This document shows, piece after piece, positions 51,143 to 59,987 of a stretch of 64,000 nt of DNA. The DNA comes from Maricaulis sp034670125 (GTDB taxonomy: Bacteria; Pseudomonadota; Alphaproteobacteria; Caulobacterales; Maricaulaceae), in the NCBI RefSeq assembly GCF_034670125.1, contig NZ_JAXMOC010000009.1:1-64000 (forward strand), given 5' to 3'. A program made the position numbers and the translations under genes. The first letter of the stretch is position 1. Each line of letters begins with the position of its first letter. The notes under the pieces were generated by a model that was not told where the DNA came from, did not search any database, and was given only the letters and a program-made list of their open reading frames with translations.

Positions 51143-53056
51143 CTACTGGCAGGCGAGGCATTCCTCGTAATCGGTCGGGGCGGCCTCGGCCATCGAGGCC
51201 TCGGCATCCGACTTTTTCTCGGAGCCGGCATAGGCGGCGCGCTGGATCGACTTGGAGCGGCAATAGTAGAGCGATTTCACGCCCTTCTCCCACGCCGACC
51301 AATGCAGCATGTGCAGGTCCCACTTATCGACATCGCCGGGCAGGAAGATGTTGAGCGACTGCGACTGGCACACATAGGGCGTGCGGTCGGCGGCATGTTC
51401 GATCACCCAGCGCTGGTCGATCTCGAAGGCGGTTCGGAAAGTCGCCTTCTCGTGCTCGTCGAGGCAATCGAGGTGCTGGACCGAGCCCTCGGCTTCCAGG
51501 ATCGACGCCCACATGCCAGGCGTGTTGAGGCCCTTGGCTTCCAGAACCGCTTCCAGTTGCGGATTCTTGACCGTGGTCGAGCCGGACAGGGTCTTGTGGG
51601 TGTAGACATTGGCCGGGATCGGCTCGATGCCGGCCGAGACACCGCCACAGATGATCGAGATCGACGCCGTCGGTGCGATCGCCAGCTTGTGCGAGAAGCG
51701 GGCCTTCACACCCGAGGCTTCGGCATCCGGGCAGGCGCCGCGCTCCTCGGCCAGCTTGACCGACGCGGCATCGGCGGCGGTGCGGATATGTTTGAACAGC
51801 TTGAGGTTCCAGGACTTGGCCATGGCGCTCTCGAACGGCGCATTCATCTGCTGCAACAGGGTGTGCATGCCCATCAGGCCCAAGCCCACCGAACGCTCCT
51901 GGATGGCCGAATAGACGGCGCGGTCCATCTCTGCCGGTGCGCGGTCGATGAAGTCCTGCAGCACATTGTCGAGGAAGCGGTAAATGTCCTCGATGAAATC
52001 GGGATTGTCCTTCCACTCCATGTATTTCGCCGCATTGAGCGAAGACAGGCAGCAGACCGCCGTGCGCTCCTTGCCGTTCTGGTCGAAGCCGGTCGGCAGC
52101 ATGATCTCGGCACACAGGTTGGATTGGCGCACCTTCAGGCCCAGCTTGCGCTGGTGGGCCGGCAGGGCCCGGTTCACCGTGTCGGAATAGATGATGTAGG
52201 GCTCGCCCGTCTGCAGGCGCAGCTCGATGATCTTCTGCCACAGCTTGCGGGCATTGACCGTCTTGACGACCTCACCGGATTTCGGGGATTTCAGTTCGAA
52301 CTCTTCATCATCACGGACGGCTTCCATGAAGGCGTCAGAGATGTTGAGGCCGTGATGCAGGTTCAGGGACTTGCGGTTGAAATCGCCGGACGGCTTGCGG
52401 ATCTCGAGGAATTCCTCGATTTCCGGATGGTGGATGTCGAGATAGACGGCGGCCGATCCGCGGCGCAGCGAGCCTTGCGAGATGGCCAGGGTCAGGCTGT
52501 CCATCACGCGGATGAAGGGAATGATGCCCGAGGTCTGGCCGATCTCGCCGATCTTCTCGCCGATCGAGCGAACATCGCCCCAATAGGTGCCGATCCCGCC
52601 GCCATTGGACGCCAGCCAGACATTCTCGGTCCAGGTACCGACAATGTCGTCGAGGCTGTCGCCGACCGAATTCAGGAAACAGGAGATCGGCAGGCCGCGA
52701 TCAGCGCCGCCATTGGACAGGACCGGCGTCGCCGGCATGAACCAGAGCTGGGAGATGTAATCATACAGACGCTGGGCGTGCTCGGTATCGTCGGCATAGG
52801 CCGTGGCGACGCGGGCAAACATGTCCTGATAGCTTTCGCCGGGCAGGAGGTAGCGGTCTTCCAGGGTCTTCTTGCCGAATTCGGTCAGGAAGGCGTCGCG
52901 CGAACGGTCGATGCGCACGCTTTCAACCACGCGCAAATGGGTGGCGTCGGCCGCCGGTTTGGACGTTGTGGACTTGGGCTTGCCACGACGGGTCGTGGAA
53001 ACGGTCTGCCGGGCGCCGTCCGGTGTCTGTTTGGCGGCTGTATCCAGTGGCGTCAT
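51143..53056 (-). CDS. nrdA: class I ribonucleotide reductase large subunit
   Basis: 637-aa alpha subunit that reduces ribonucleoside diphosphates. Catalytic-barrel motifs: PATPVLSNGGADRGLPISCF (active-site cysteine), NLCAEIMLPTGFDQNG (second cysteine context), RSVGLGLMGMHTLLQQMNAP and, at the C-terminus, the redox pair ECLACQ. There is no N-terminal ATP-cone: the chain starts with a Thr/Lys-rich tail followed by HLRVVESVRIDRSRDAFLTE. Start ATG 53056 (MTPLDTAAKQTPDG); the longer frame to 53254 is implausible. Two NrdR-like boxes lie upstream. Confidence 0.95.
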   Translation of the reverse strand: MTPLDTAAKQTPDGARQTVSTTRRGKPKSTTSKPAADATHLRVVESVRIDRSRDAFLTEFGKKTLEDRYLLPGESYQDMFARVATAYADDTEHAQRLYDYISQLWFMPATPVLSNGGADRGLPISCFLNSVGDSLDDIVGTWTENVWLASNGGGIGTYWGDVRSIGEKIGEIGQTSGIIPFIRVMDSLTLAISQGSLRRGSAAVYLDIHHPEIEEFLEIRKPSGDFNRKSLNLHHGLNISDAFMEAVRDDEEFELKSPKSGEVVKTVNARKLWQKIIELRLQTGEPYIIYSDTVNRALPAHQRKLGLKVRQSNLCAEIMLPTGFDQNGKERTAVCCLSSLNAAKYMEWKDNPDFIEDIYRFLDNVLQDFIDRAPAEMDRAVYSAIQERSVGLGLMGMHTLLQQMNAPFESAMAKSWNLKLFKHIRTAADAASVKLAEERGACPDAEASGVKARFSHKLAIAPTASISIICGGVSAGIEPIPANVYTHKTLSGSTTVKNPQLEAVLEAKGLNTPGMWASILEAEGSVQHLDCLDEHEKATFRTAFEIDQRWVIEHAADRTPYVCQSQSLNIFLPGDVDKWDLHMLHWSAWEKGVKSLYYCRSKSIQRAAYAGSEKKSDAEASMAEAAPTDYEECLACQ

Positions 53057-53144
53057 GGTAAGTCTACTCCCCAAGCCCGAGGCAAAAAATCCCTGCTGCG
53101 ACAGCCCCAATGCTGCGCACCGAACCAACCCAAAGGTCGTATGA

Positions 53145-53193
53145 AAATCTGTATAGTGTGCCGCTGTCGCCAGCCGACCCAACATATAGTGGA
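53145..53193 (-). promoter_or_regulatory. tandem NrdR-box-like sites upstream of nrdA
   Basis: Sites ATCTGTATAGTG (53147-53158) and CAACATATAGTG (53180-53191) share TATAGTG and are 33 bp apart centre to centre, about three helical turns, as NrdR pairs usually are. They lie 90-135 bp upstream of the nrdA start. Confidence 0.65.
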
Positions 53194-53268
53194 TCAATGC
53201 CGGGGCACTGGTCAACGGGGAGAATGATCCTTGAGCGGATTTTTTGGTTAACAAGCCGCTAATAAGAT

Positions 53269-53302
53269 ATGCGCCCCGTCACACATCGTTAACGGGGCGC
53301 AT
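53269..53302. terminator. hairpin between putA and nrdA
   Basis: Perfect 11-bp stem ATGCGCCCCGT (53269-53279) with ACGGGGCGCAT (53292-53302), loop 12 nt. No T-run follows directly on the minus strand; it probably ends putA transcripts. Confidence 0.45.
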
Positions 53303-53341
53303 CTGCGTGTCCAACAAGGATTAACAGCGGTTAACCCCGGC

Positions 53342-56300
53342 TCATTCCAGATTGAGCAGTTCCGGATCTCCGCCCTGTGCCGCAATATTGATGGTAACCG
53401 TCCGCTCACCCGCAAAGCGATGCAGATAGTGCGGTCCGCCCGCCTTGGGACCCGTGCCAGACAAGCCCTCTCCGCCAAACGGCTGGACCCCGACAACGGC
53501 CCCGACCATGTTGCGGTTGACGTAGATATTGCCCGCCGGAACCAGCGACTGAATTTGCCTGTGGAAAGATGACAGGCGCGAGTGGATGCCCAGGGTCAGA
53601 CCATACCCCTTGTCGGCGAGCTCGGCGGCAATGGCGGTCAATTCCTTGCGCTTGTAGCGAATGACATGGAGAATCGGGCCGAACACCTCGCGCTCGAGCA
53701 GGTCCAGCGACGGCAGCTCCACAAGGGTCGGACCAAAGAAGAAGCCGGTGTCGAAACGCTCACCGACATCGATCTGCTTGATGATCCGTGCGCCGGCCTC
53801 CATCCGCTCGACATGGCGCAGCAGGATCTCGCGGGCCTCATTGTCGATCACCGGACCGACATCGGTCGCCGGGTCGGTCGGGTCGCCGATCTGCAACTCG
53901 TCCATGGCCCCGGCCAGCCCCTCGATGATCTCGTCCGCCGTGTCCTCCGGCAGGAAGATCACACGCAGCGCCGAACAGCGCTGCCCGGCCGACCCGAAGG
54001 CGGAATTGATGGCATCATCGATGACCTGCTCTTTCAGGGCTGTCGTATCGACAAACATGCCGTTGAGACCGCCGGTCTCCGCGATCAGGGGCGCGATCGC
54101 GGTTTCACGGGCGGCCAGCGACCGGTTGATCAGGCGCGCCACCTCGGTCGACCCGGTAAAGGCGACACCGGCCGTGCGCGGGTCTGTGGTCAGCGCCGCA
54201 CCGACAATCTCGCCGCGCCCGGGCAGCAGGTGCAGCACATCGGCCGGCAGGCCGGCTGCGTGGAACATCTTCACGGCTTCAAAGGCGATCAGCGGCGTCT
54301 GCTCGGCCGGTTTGGCGAGCACGGTATTACCGGCCGCGAGGGCGGCAGCGACCTGGCCGGCAAAGATCGCCAGCGGGAAATTCCACGGACTGATGGTGAC
54401 GAAGACACCGCGCCCCTTCATGCCCAGGTGATTGGTCTCGCCCGCCGGTCCCGGCAGCCGCACAGCGCTGTCGAACTCACGCTCGGCCTGGGCTGCATAA
54501 TAACGACAGAAATCGACCGCCTCGCGAACCTCGGCAATGCCGTCGGCGAGGGTCTTGCCGGCCTCGACCGCCATGATCGCCAGCAACCGGTCCATGTCCG
54601 CTTCCATGGCATCGCCCATGGCGCGCAGGATGGCGCCACGCGCCCGTCCCCCGCGCTGGTCCCAGCCTGGCTGGGCCGCGACCGCACTGTCAAAAGCCGT
54701 ATCGACATCCTCGACCGAGGCGTCGACCACAGACCCGACCTGACGCGCCATGTCGACCGGCGACATAACCTGGTGGGCGGCGCCATCGACCGCGTGTCCG
54801 GCGACCAGGGGTGACGCCATCAGCTGGTCTTCACGGTTGAACGCCTCGAGCGCCCGCGCCACCCGATTGCGGGCGGCCGCCTGGGCCAGGTCCAGCCCGT
54901 CGGAATTGGCGCGCTCCTCGCCATAAAGGTCGCGTGGAAGGGCGATCTTTGCGTGACGGTTTATGGTTTCGGCGGCTTCGAACGGACCACCGGCGACCTG
55001 CTCCACCGGCACTTCGGGATCAAGGAAGGAGTGGACGAAAGAGGTGTTGGCGCCGTTCTCGAGCAACCGCCTGACCAGATAGGGCAGAAGGTCCTCATGA
55101 CTGCCGACCGGCGCGTAGACGCGAACCGGAATGTCCGGGTTCAGCTGGCCGTCGGCGTCGTAAAGGGCGTCGCCCATGCCGTGCAGACGCTGGAACTCGA
55201 ACGAGTCGACACCGGCCTGCTGGGCCAGTTCACGAACAGCGGCGAGCGAATGGGCGTTGTGGGTCGCAAACTGGCCATAGATCGCATCGGGCGCGCCCAG
55301 CATCACCCGGGCGCAGACGAGATAGTTCAGGTCGGTCGCCGGCTTGGTGGTCCAGACCGGAAAGTCCGGCCAGCCATTCTGGTGACCGAACTTGATCTCG
55401 CTGTCCCAATAGGCGCCCTTGACCAGACGGACCATGAAGCGGCGCTCGCTGGCCCGGCCCAGCTCGATCAGGGTCTCGATCACCCGGCGGGCGCGCTTCT
55501 GGTAGGCCTGCACGGCCAGGCCAAGACCGTTCCAGCCGGCCAGTTCCGGCGCCCGGGCTAGCTTGTCGAGCAGTTTCAACGACAGCACCAGCCGATCGGA
55601 TTCCTCGGCGTCGAGGCAGAAACTGATATTGTGGGACTTGGCCGCGACCGCCTGTTCGAGCACCAGCGGATACAGCTCCTCCAGCACCCGCTTTTCCTTC
55701 ACCGCCAGGTATTTGGGATGGAGGGCGGAAAGCTTGACCGAGACTCCATGGACCCGCTCGACCGGTCCGTCCTCGCGAGCCTTTCCGACCGCGGCGATCG
55801 CTTCCAGATAGCGCTTGTGATAGCGCGCCGCGTCCTTGGCCGTACGGGCGCCCTCGCCCAACATGTCGAAGGAGCACAGCTCTCCCTCGCCCTTCTTGGC
55901 TCGCTTGAGGCCTTCCTTGATGGTCCGGCCGAGAACGAATTCCTCGCCCATGATCCCCATGGCGCGGAAGACGGCGGCACGGATGACCGGTTCGCCCATT
56001 TTCTGGGTCAGCTTGCGCAGATAGGTGCCCGGACTTTTGCGGGCCTCCGGTTCGACATCGATGATATTGCCGGTCAGCATCAGCCCGAGGGTCGAGGCGT
56101 TGACCAGCCAATTCTCCGACCGTCCCATGTGCTCCGACCAGGCACCGTCGGATATCCGTTCGGCGATGAGCTTGTCGGCGGTCGCCGCGTCAGGCACGCG
56201 CAACAGGGCTTCCGCCAGGCACATCAACGCCAGGCCTTCGCGGTTGGAGAGGGTGAATTCCTGCAGGAAGCTGTCCATCAGCCCGCGCGCCCGCGACGAC

Positions 56301-56467
56301 TCGCGGGCCGTCCGCACCAGATCGATCGCAGCCTGGCGCACGCGTTCCCGGGCCGCTTCATCCAGCCCGGTTGCGGCTGCCAGGTCGCGGACAGCCGCCG
56401 TCTCGTCGGCGAATTTCACCGCATCAAGATCATCCCATCGCATCATGTCTCGGGCCTGGACATTCAT
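53342..56467 (-). CDS. putA: bifunctional proline dehydrogenase / P5C dehydrogenase
   Basis: 1041-aa enzyme converting proline to glutamate. It lacks the E. coli N-terminal RHH repressor domain. The PRODH barrel (about residues 110-440) has VHGVSVKLSALHPKY, NISFCLDAEESDRLVLSLKL, MVRLVKGAYWDSEIKFGHQN and VYAPVGSHEDLLPYLVRRLL. The aldehyde dehydrogenase half (about 520-980) has SPWNFPLAIFAGQVAAALAA, catalytic glutamate in IAETGGLNGMF, cysteine in FGSAGQRCSALRVIF and GGEGLSGTGPKAGGPHYLHR. Start ATG 56467 (MNVQARDMMRWD) with GGGAG upstream. A divergent regulator is absent. Confidence 0.96.
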   Translation of the reverse strand: MNVQARDMMRWDDLDAVKFADETAAVRDLAAATGLDEAARERVRQAAIDLVRTARESSRARGLMDSFLQEFTLSNREGLALMCLAEALLRVPDAATADKLIAERISDGAWSEHMGRSENWLVNASTLGLMLTGNIIDVEPEARKSPGTYLRKLTQKMGEPVIRAAVFRAMGIMGEEFVLGRTIKEGLKRAKKGEGELCSFDMLGEGARTAKDAARYHKRYLEAIAAVGKAREDGPVERVHGVSVKLSALHPKYLAVKEKRVLEELYPLVLEQAVAAKSHNISFCLDAEESDRLVLSLKLLDKLARAPELAGWNGLGLAVQAYQKRARRVIETLIELGRASERRFMVRLVKGAYWDSEIKFGHQNGWPDFPVWTTKPATDLNYLVCARVMLGAPDAIYGQFATHNAHSLAAVRELAQQAGVDSFEFQRLHGMGDALYDADGQLNPDIPVRVYAPVGSHEDLLPYLVRRLLENGANTSFVHSFLDPEVPVEQVAGGPFEAAETINRHAKIALPRDLYGEERANSDGLDLAQAAARNRVARALEAFNREDQLMASPLVAGHAVDGAAHQVMSPVDMARQVGSVVDASVEDVDTAFDSAVAAQPGWDQRGGRARGAILRAMGDAMEADMDRLLAIMAVEAGKTLADGIAEVREAVDFCRYYAAQAEREFDSAVRLPGPAGETNHLGMKGRGVFVTISPWNFPLAIFAGQVAAALAAGNTVLAKPAEQTPLIAFEAVKMFHAAGLPADVLHLLPGRGEIVGAALTTDPRTAGVAFTGSTEVARLINRSLAARETAIAPLIAETGGLNGMFVDTTALKEQVIDDAINSAFGSAGQRCSALRVIFLPEDTADEIIEGLAGAMDELQIGDPTDPATDVGPVIDNEAREILLRHVERMEAGARIIKQIDVGERFDTGFFFGPTLVELPSLDLLEREVFGPILHVIRYKRKELTAIAAELADKGYGLTLGIHSRLSSFHRQIQSLVPAGNIYVNRNMVGAVVGVQPFGGEGLSGTGPKAGGPHYLHRFAGERTVTINIAAQGGDPELLNLE

Positions 56468-56867
56468 GGCGGAAACTCCCTGTTGGGCAAGTGATTGGCG
56501 CGGACAATGGTATGGCGTTTTGACAAGAGCAAGCGAAGTCTTCCGCTCGTCTGTCTTCGGGCCCACATGCCTTGGGCGGGGCAAACAGCGCACGCCCTTC
56601 GACTTGGAGACAATCATTGCGTGGCGACCGGTTCAAGCCCGCCCGGATCACAAATTTCTTGCCCGCCGGGCCATTCCCGGCGGCGAAGTCTCCCGGTTCC
56701 GGCGGCCTGCTTTTTCACAGCCCGGCACGGCAACCGCTTTCTTCGCTTCAAGCCGCGACATTCGCCGCTATGCTGACAGCTGACTTTGTGACCCCGTTCC
56801 GCTACATCCGCAGCGCAACAACCGGAACTGCCCGGCGCCTCGTGCGCCCGACCCGACACAGGATGCC
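56468..56867. other. 400-bp gene-free divergent region (putA / glycosyltransferase)
   Basis: No ORF with coding character on either strand. The only structure seen is a short GC-rich hairpin, CGCCGGG-CCATT-CCCGGCG near 56671-56689. Promoters for both flanking genes must lie here, but I cannot point to convincing -35/-10 pairs. Confidence 0.5.
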
Positions 56868-58046
56868 ATGACCGACGCCACCAAAACCCCGTCCTCTGAC
56901 ACCGATCTCGAAACCGATCTGGATACGGATACCGAAATCGAAACCGGCAATGGCGGCGATGAACGCCCGCAGCGTATCATGCTGGTCACCGATGCCTGGG
57001 AACCACAAGTGAACGGCGTCGTACGGACGCTGTCCCGAACCGTCGAAGAAGCCCGGGCCATGGGTCACCAGGTCGAAGTGATCCATCCCGGCCTGGGTTA
57101 CAAGACGATCCCGATGCCGACTTATCCGGAGATCAAGTTGGCGCTTGGTGCGCGCAAGGACATTGCCCAGCGCTTCAAGGCCTTCGAGCCGGAAGCGATC
57201 CATATTGCCACCGAGGGTCCGCTTGGCATGGCGGCGCGGCGCATCTGCGTGAAGTGGAAACTGCCGTTCACGACCAGCTACCACACCAAATACCCTGAAT
57301 ACATCAATGCCCGCTTCCCCTTTGTTCCGGTTGGCCTGGGCTATGCCTTCATGCGCTGGTTCCACAACGCCTCTGGACGGGTGATGGTCACCACGCCGTC
57401 CATGCGCGACGATCTCGCCGGGCGCGGCTTCAAGAATCTCACCGCCTGGGCCCGCGGCGTCGATATCGAATTGTTCAACCCGGACAAGCGCTTCATCGGC
57501 GGCGAAGACGTCTATGCCGGCCTCGAACGCCCGATCTACGTCAATGTCGGCCGGATCGCGGTCGAGAAGAATATCGAGACCTTCCTCAAGCTCGACCTGC
57601 CCGGCACCAAGGTTGTGGTCGGCGACGGTCCGCAGCGCGAGGAGTTGCAGGAACGCTATCCCGACGCGGTCTTCCCGGGACCGAAATTCGGTGCCGAGCT
57701 GGCGCGCTGGTTCGCCGACGCCGACGTCTTCGTCTTTCCCAGCTGGACCGACACGTTCGGCCTGGTCAATCTGGAAGCGATGGGCTGCGGTACGCCGGTC
57801 GCGGCCTTCCCGGCCCATGGTCCCAAGGACATCATCCCGGGGTCGGGCGGCGGCTTCATCAATGACGATCTGCGTCAGGCCTGCCTGGACTGTCTCGAAA
57901 TCAAGCGGGAAGCCCCGCGCGCCCACGCTGAAAAGCATTCCTGGCGCCAGTGCGCGATCGACTTCATCACCAATCTCACCCCGCACCCCAAACCCGAACG
58001 CCGCCGCTTCTGGCGCCGGCTGCGCAAGCGCAAGACGCTGTACTAG
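56868..58046 (+). CDS. GT4-family glycosyltransferase
   Basis: 392-aa GT-B fold protein. After a Thr/Asp/Glu-rich leader (residues 1-36) comes the N-terminal domain (IMLVTDAWEPQVNGVVRTLS) with TTSYHTKYPEYINAR, then the GT4 C-terminal domain with YVNVGRIAVEKNIETFLKLD and the nucleotide-sugar E-x7-E region SWTDTFGLVNLEAMGCGTP. It resembles alphaproteobacterial mannosyl- or sulfoquinovosyl-/glucuronosyl-diacylglycerol transferases, which act on membrane lipids at the cytosolic face. Sugar and acceptor are unproven. Confidence 0.9.
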   Translation: MTDATKTPSSDTDLETDLDTDTEIETGNGGDERPQRIMLVTDAWEPQVNGVVRTLSRTVEEARAMGHQVEVIHPGLGYKTIPMPTYPEIKLALGARKDIAQRFKAFEPEAIHIATEGPLGMAARRICVKWKLPFTTSYHTKYPEYINARFPFVPVGLGYAFMRWFHNASGRVMVTTPSMRDDLAGRGFKNLTAWARGVDIELFNPDKRFIGGEDVYAGLERPIYVNVGRIAVEKNIETFLKLDLPGTKVVVGDGPQREELQERYPDAVFPGPKFGAELARWFADADVFVFPSWTDTFGLVNLEAMGCGTPVAAFPAHGPKDIIPGSGGGFINDDLRQACLDCLEIKREAPRAHAEKHSWRQCAIDFITNLTPHPKPERRRFWRRLRKRKTLY

Positions 58047-58049
58047 GGG

Positions 58050-58283
58050 TTAGTCGCCGCCCCGGTCCAGGTCCGCTGAATCGATCTCGTAGTCGAGAAT
58101 GTCAGCGGGCTTGCATTCGAGCACCAGGCAGAGCCGGGACAAGGTGTCAAAGCGGACTCCTCGCACATGTCCGCGTCGCAGCAGCGACAGCTGGGTTTCG
58201 GATATGCCGATCTGTTCGGCGACATCGCGAGCGCGCACCTGTCTTCGGGCGAGGACAAGGTCAAGTGTGACGCGGACCGGCAT
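58050..58283 (-). CDS. YozG-like XRE helix-turn-helix regulator
   Basis: 77-aa protein: VTLDLVLARRQVRARDVAEQ, IGISETQLSLLRRGHVRGVR and FDTLSRLCLVLECKPADILD are the five helices of a Cro/C1-type domain (HTH_26 group). It overlaps the DUF2975 gene by one nucleotide (TGATG-type junction), the standard pairing for this family. It probably represses its own operon. Confidence 0.9.
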   Translation of the reverse strand: MPVRVTLDLVLARRQVRARDVAEQIGISETQLSLLRRGHVRGVRFDTLSRLCLVLECKPADILDYEIDSADLDRGGD

Positions 58284-58747
58284 CAGACGAATCCGTCCAG
58301 ATGCGTCTTCATCACCGCCGCGCGACGCGCCAGCATGACCAGCGCCAACCCCACGAGGGCGATCGCCAGCGCATTAACATCAAGCGCGAACTCAACTCCG
58401 CGCATCTGCGTAAAACCATTGCCGATCAGGTAGATGAGGCCCGGCTGAACAATCACAACTGCCACCGCACCCAGCATTAGGGACGCGCCCATGGCCTGAA
58501 GACCCCGGATCATCGCCTCGTCGAACGCATTCCCTCGGTCGAGATCGGCGAGGACATTGGCAACGGACCACACAGCCCACAGAAAGAAGGCCGGCGCAAT
58601 CAGGCCAACCAGTCCAGCGGCCATCCGGGTGCCCACCCCGGGCCCCGGTGATGACAGGGCCGACAGATCGACCTGGCCAGCGAACAGGACGAGCCCGAGC
58701 CCGCAGACGCCGACGCGAATGAGAAGCGGGGTGGACAGATTTGGCAT
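58283..58747 (-). CDS. DUF2975 membrane protein
   Basis: 154-aa protein with four helices (LLIRVGVCGLGLVLFAGQVD, VGLIAPAFFLWAVWSVANVL, ASLMLGAVAVVIVQPGLIYL, DVNALAIALVGLALVMLARR). AVWSVANVLADLDRGNAFDE, the short cytoplasmic loop, is the DUF2975 hallmark. Start ATG 58747 has a strong GGAGG. It is paired with the XRE gene; function unknown, likely a regulator partner or sensor. Confidence 0.88.
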   Translation of the reverse strand: MPNLSTPLLIRVGVCGLGLVLFAGQVDLSALSSPGPGVGTRMAAGLVGLIAPAFFLWAVWSVANVLADLDRGNAFDEAMIRGLQAMGASLMLGAVAVVIVQPGLIYLIGNGFTQMRGVEFALDVNALAIALVGLALVMLARRAAVMKTHLDGFV

Positions 58748-58783
58748 GCGAAACCTCCTCGCAGAAAATTTAATCCGGAGGTC

Positions 58784-58811
58784 AATATATTTAGGTTTTA
58801 ATTAAAATCAA
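58784..58811 (-). promoter_or_regulatory. promoter with palindromic operator for DUF2975-XRE
   Basis: Minus strand TTGATT (58811-58806), 16-nt spacer, TATATT (58789-58784). The spacer contains the 12-bp palindrome TTTTAATTAAAA (58796-58807), a likely binding site for the encoded XRE protein. It lies 37 bp upstream of the start codon. Confidence 0.6.
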
Positions 58812-58818
58812 TCTACAA

Positions 58819-58853
58819 ACAAAAAAGGGGGCGGCACTAGGGCCGCCCCCTTG
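58819..58853 (-). terminator. Rho-independent terminator of pstS
   Basis: Minus strand AAGGGGGCGGC and GCCGCCCCCTT pair, then TTTTTTGTTTG. Confidence 0.85.
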
Positions 58854-58874
58854 ATAGCAATCGAGAAGCGAGAC

Positions 58875-59930
58875 CTATTCCGGCGACTGGGTCATCGCGG
58901 TCAGGTTGACGGCGGCGTCGCGGGTGGCGTCGCGGTCGGCGTCGGGCAGCGGGATCAGGCCGCGATCGGTGAGATAGCCGAACTCGCCCCAGGAATCCTC
59001 GGAGGTAAACTCTTCGACATAGCCGGCCAGGCCCGGGATGATCGCGGCATGCTGGTTCTTCACGTAGAAGAAAAGCGAGCGCGAGACCGGGTAACTGCCA
59101 TCGGCAATGGCTTCGAATTCAGGTGCAACACCGTCGATCGAAACAGCCGAGATCCGGTCGGAATTCTGGTCGAGGAAGGAGAAGCCGAAGACCCCGAAGG
59201 CGGTCGGCGTGTTGACCAAGGTCTGGACGATCGCATTGTCATTCTCGCCGGCATCGATCCAGGCGCCGTCTTCGCGGATGCGGCTGGCGATCTGCTCGAA
59301 GCGGTCGCGGTCCGTGTCGCGCAGCGCGTCCATGCAGGCGATATGGCGGGCGCCGTCCTGCAGGGCGAGCTCGACAAAGGCGTCGCGGGTGCCCGAGGTC
59401 GGCGGCGGACCGAACACCTCGATGCGCTGGCGCGGCAGCGACGGGTCGATATCGGACCAGCGGGTGTTCGGATTGGGGATAAAGCTGGAGCAGCTCTCAT
59501 CGGCCGGGACTTCGGCGGCCAGGGCCAGCCAGACCTGGTCGAGCGTCATGTCGATATCGGCCACACCGCGATCGGCAGCGCCGATGACAATGCCGTCAAA
59601 ACCGAACCGGACCTCGGTGATCTCGCGCACGCCATTCTCCTGGCAACGCTCATACTCCGATCCCCGCATTCGGCGCGACGCGTTGACGATGTCAGGGTGT
59701 TCGGTTCCGACGCCCGAGCAGAACAGGCGCAGCCCGCCACCGGAACCGGTCGATTCGACGACCGGGGTCGGCTGTCCGGTCTTGGCACCGAAGCTCTCGG
59801 CGACCGCCGTCGAGAAGGGGAACACCGTCGAGGAGCCGACGATGCGGATCTGTTCACGCTGTTGCGCGTCTGCGCCGCCAGCGACCATTGCCACCGCAAG
59901 GGCGGCTGCGAGTTGAGCTTGGAGTTTCAT
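58875..59930 (-). CDS. pstS: periplasmic phosphate-binding protein PstS
   Basis: 351-aa substrate-binding protein. Signal peptide MKLQAQLAAALAVAMVAGGA, then the PstS start IRIVGSSTVFPFSTAVAESF with phosphate contacts in GSSTVF and GSGGGLRLFCSG, and later PTSGTRDAFVELAL (the third ligand loop) and TAFGVFGFSFLDQ. It belongs to the longer PstS group of marine and alpha taxa. No pstCAB is visible here, so it must work with a permease elsewhere. It lies 57 bp downstream of the porin gene on the same strand. Confidence 0.93.
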   Translation of the reverse strand: MKLQAQLAAALAVAMVAGGADAQQREQIRIVGSSTVFPFSTAVAESFGAKTGQPTPVVESTGSGGGLRLFCSGVGTEHPDIVNASRRMRGSEYERCQENGVREITEVRFGFDGIVIGAADRGVADIDMTLDQVWLALAAEVPADESCSSFIPNPNTRWSDIDPSLPRQRIEVFGPPPTSGTRDAFVELALQDGARHIACMDALRDTDRDRFEQIASRIREDGAWIDAGENDNAIVQTLVNTPTAFGVFGFSFLDQNSDRISAVSIDGVAPEFEAIADGSYPVSRSLFFYVKNQHAAIIPGLAGYVEEFTSEDSWGEFGYLTDRGLIPLPDADRDATRDAAVNLTAMTQSPE

Positions 59931-59987
59931 GTCTTCAATTCCTTGCCACTAAACGATACGGGGCCGGTCAAGCCGCACCCGGGTTGA

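Noticed and set aside
56625..56665. tRNA-like GGTTCAAGCCC
   Set aside because: No flanking stems that would complete a cloverleaf.
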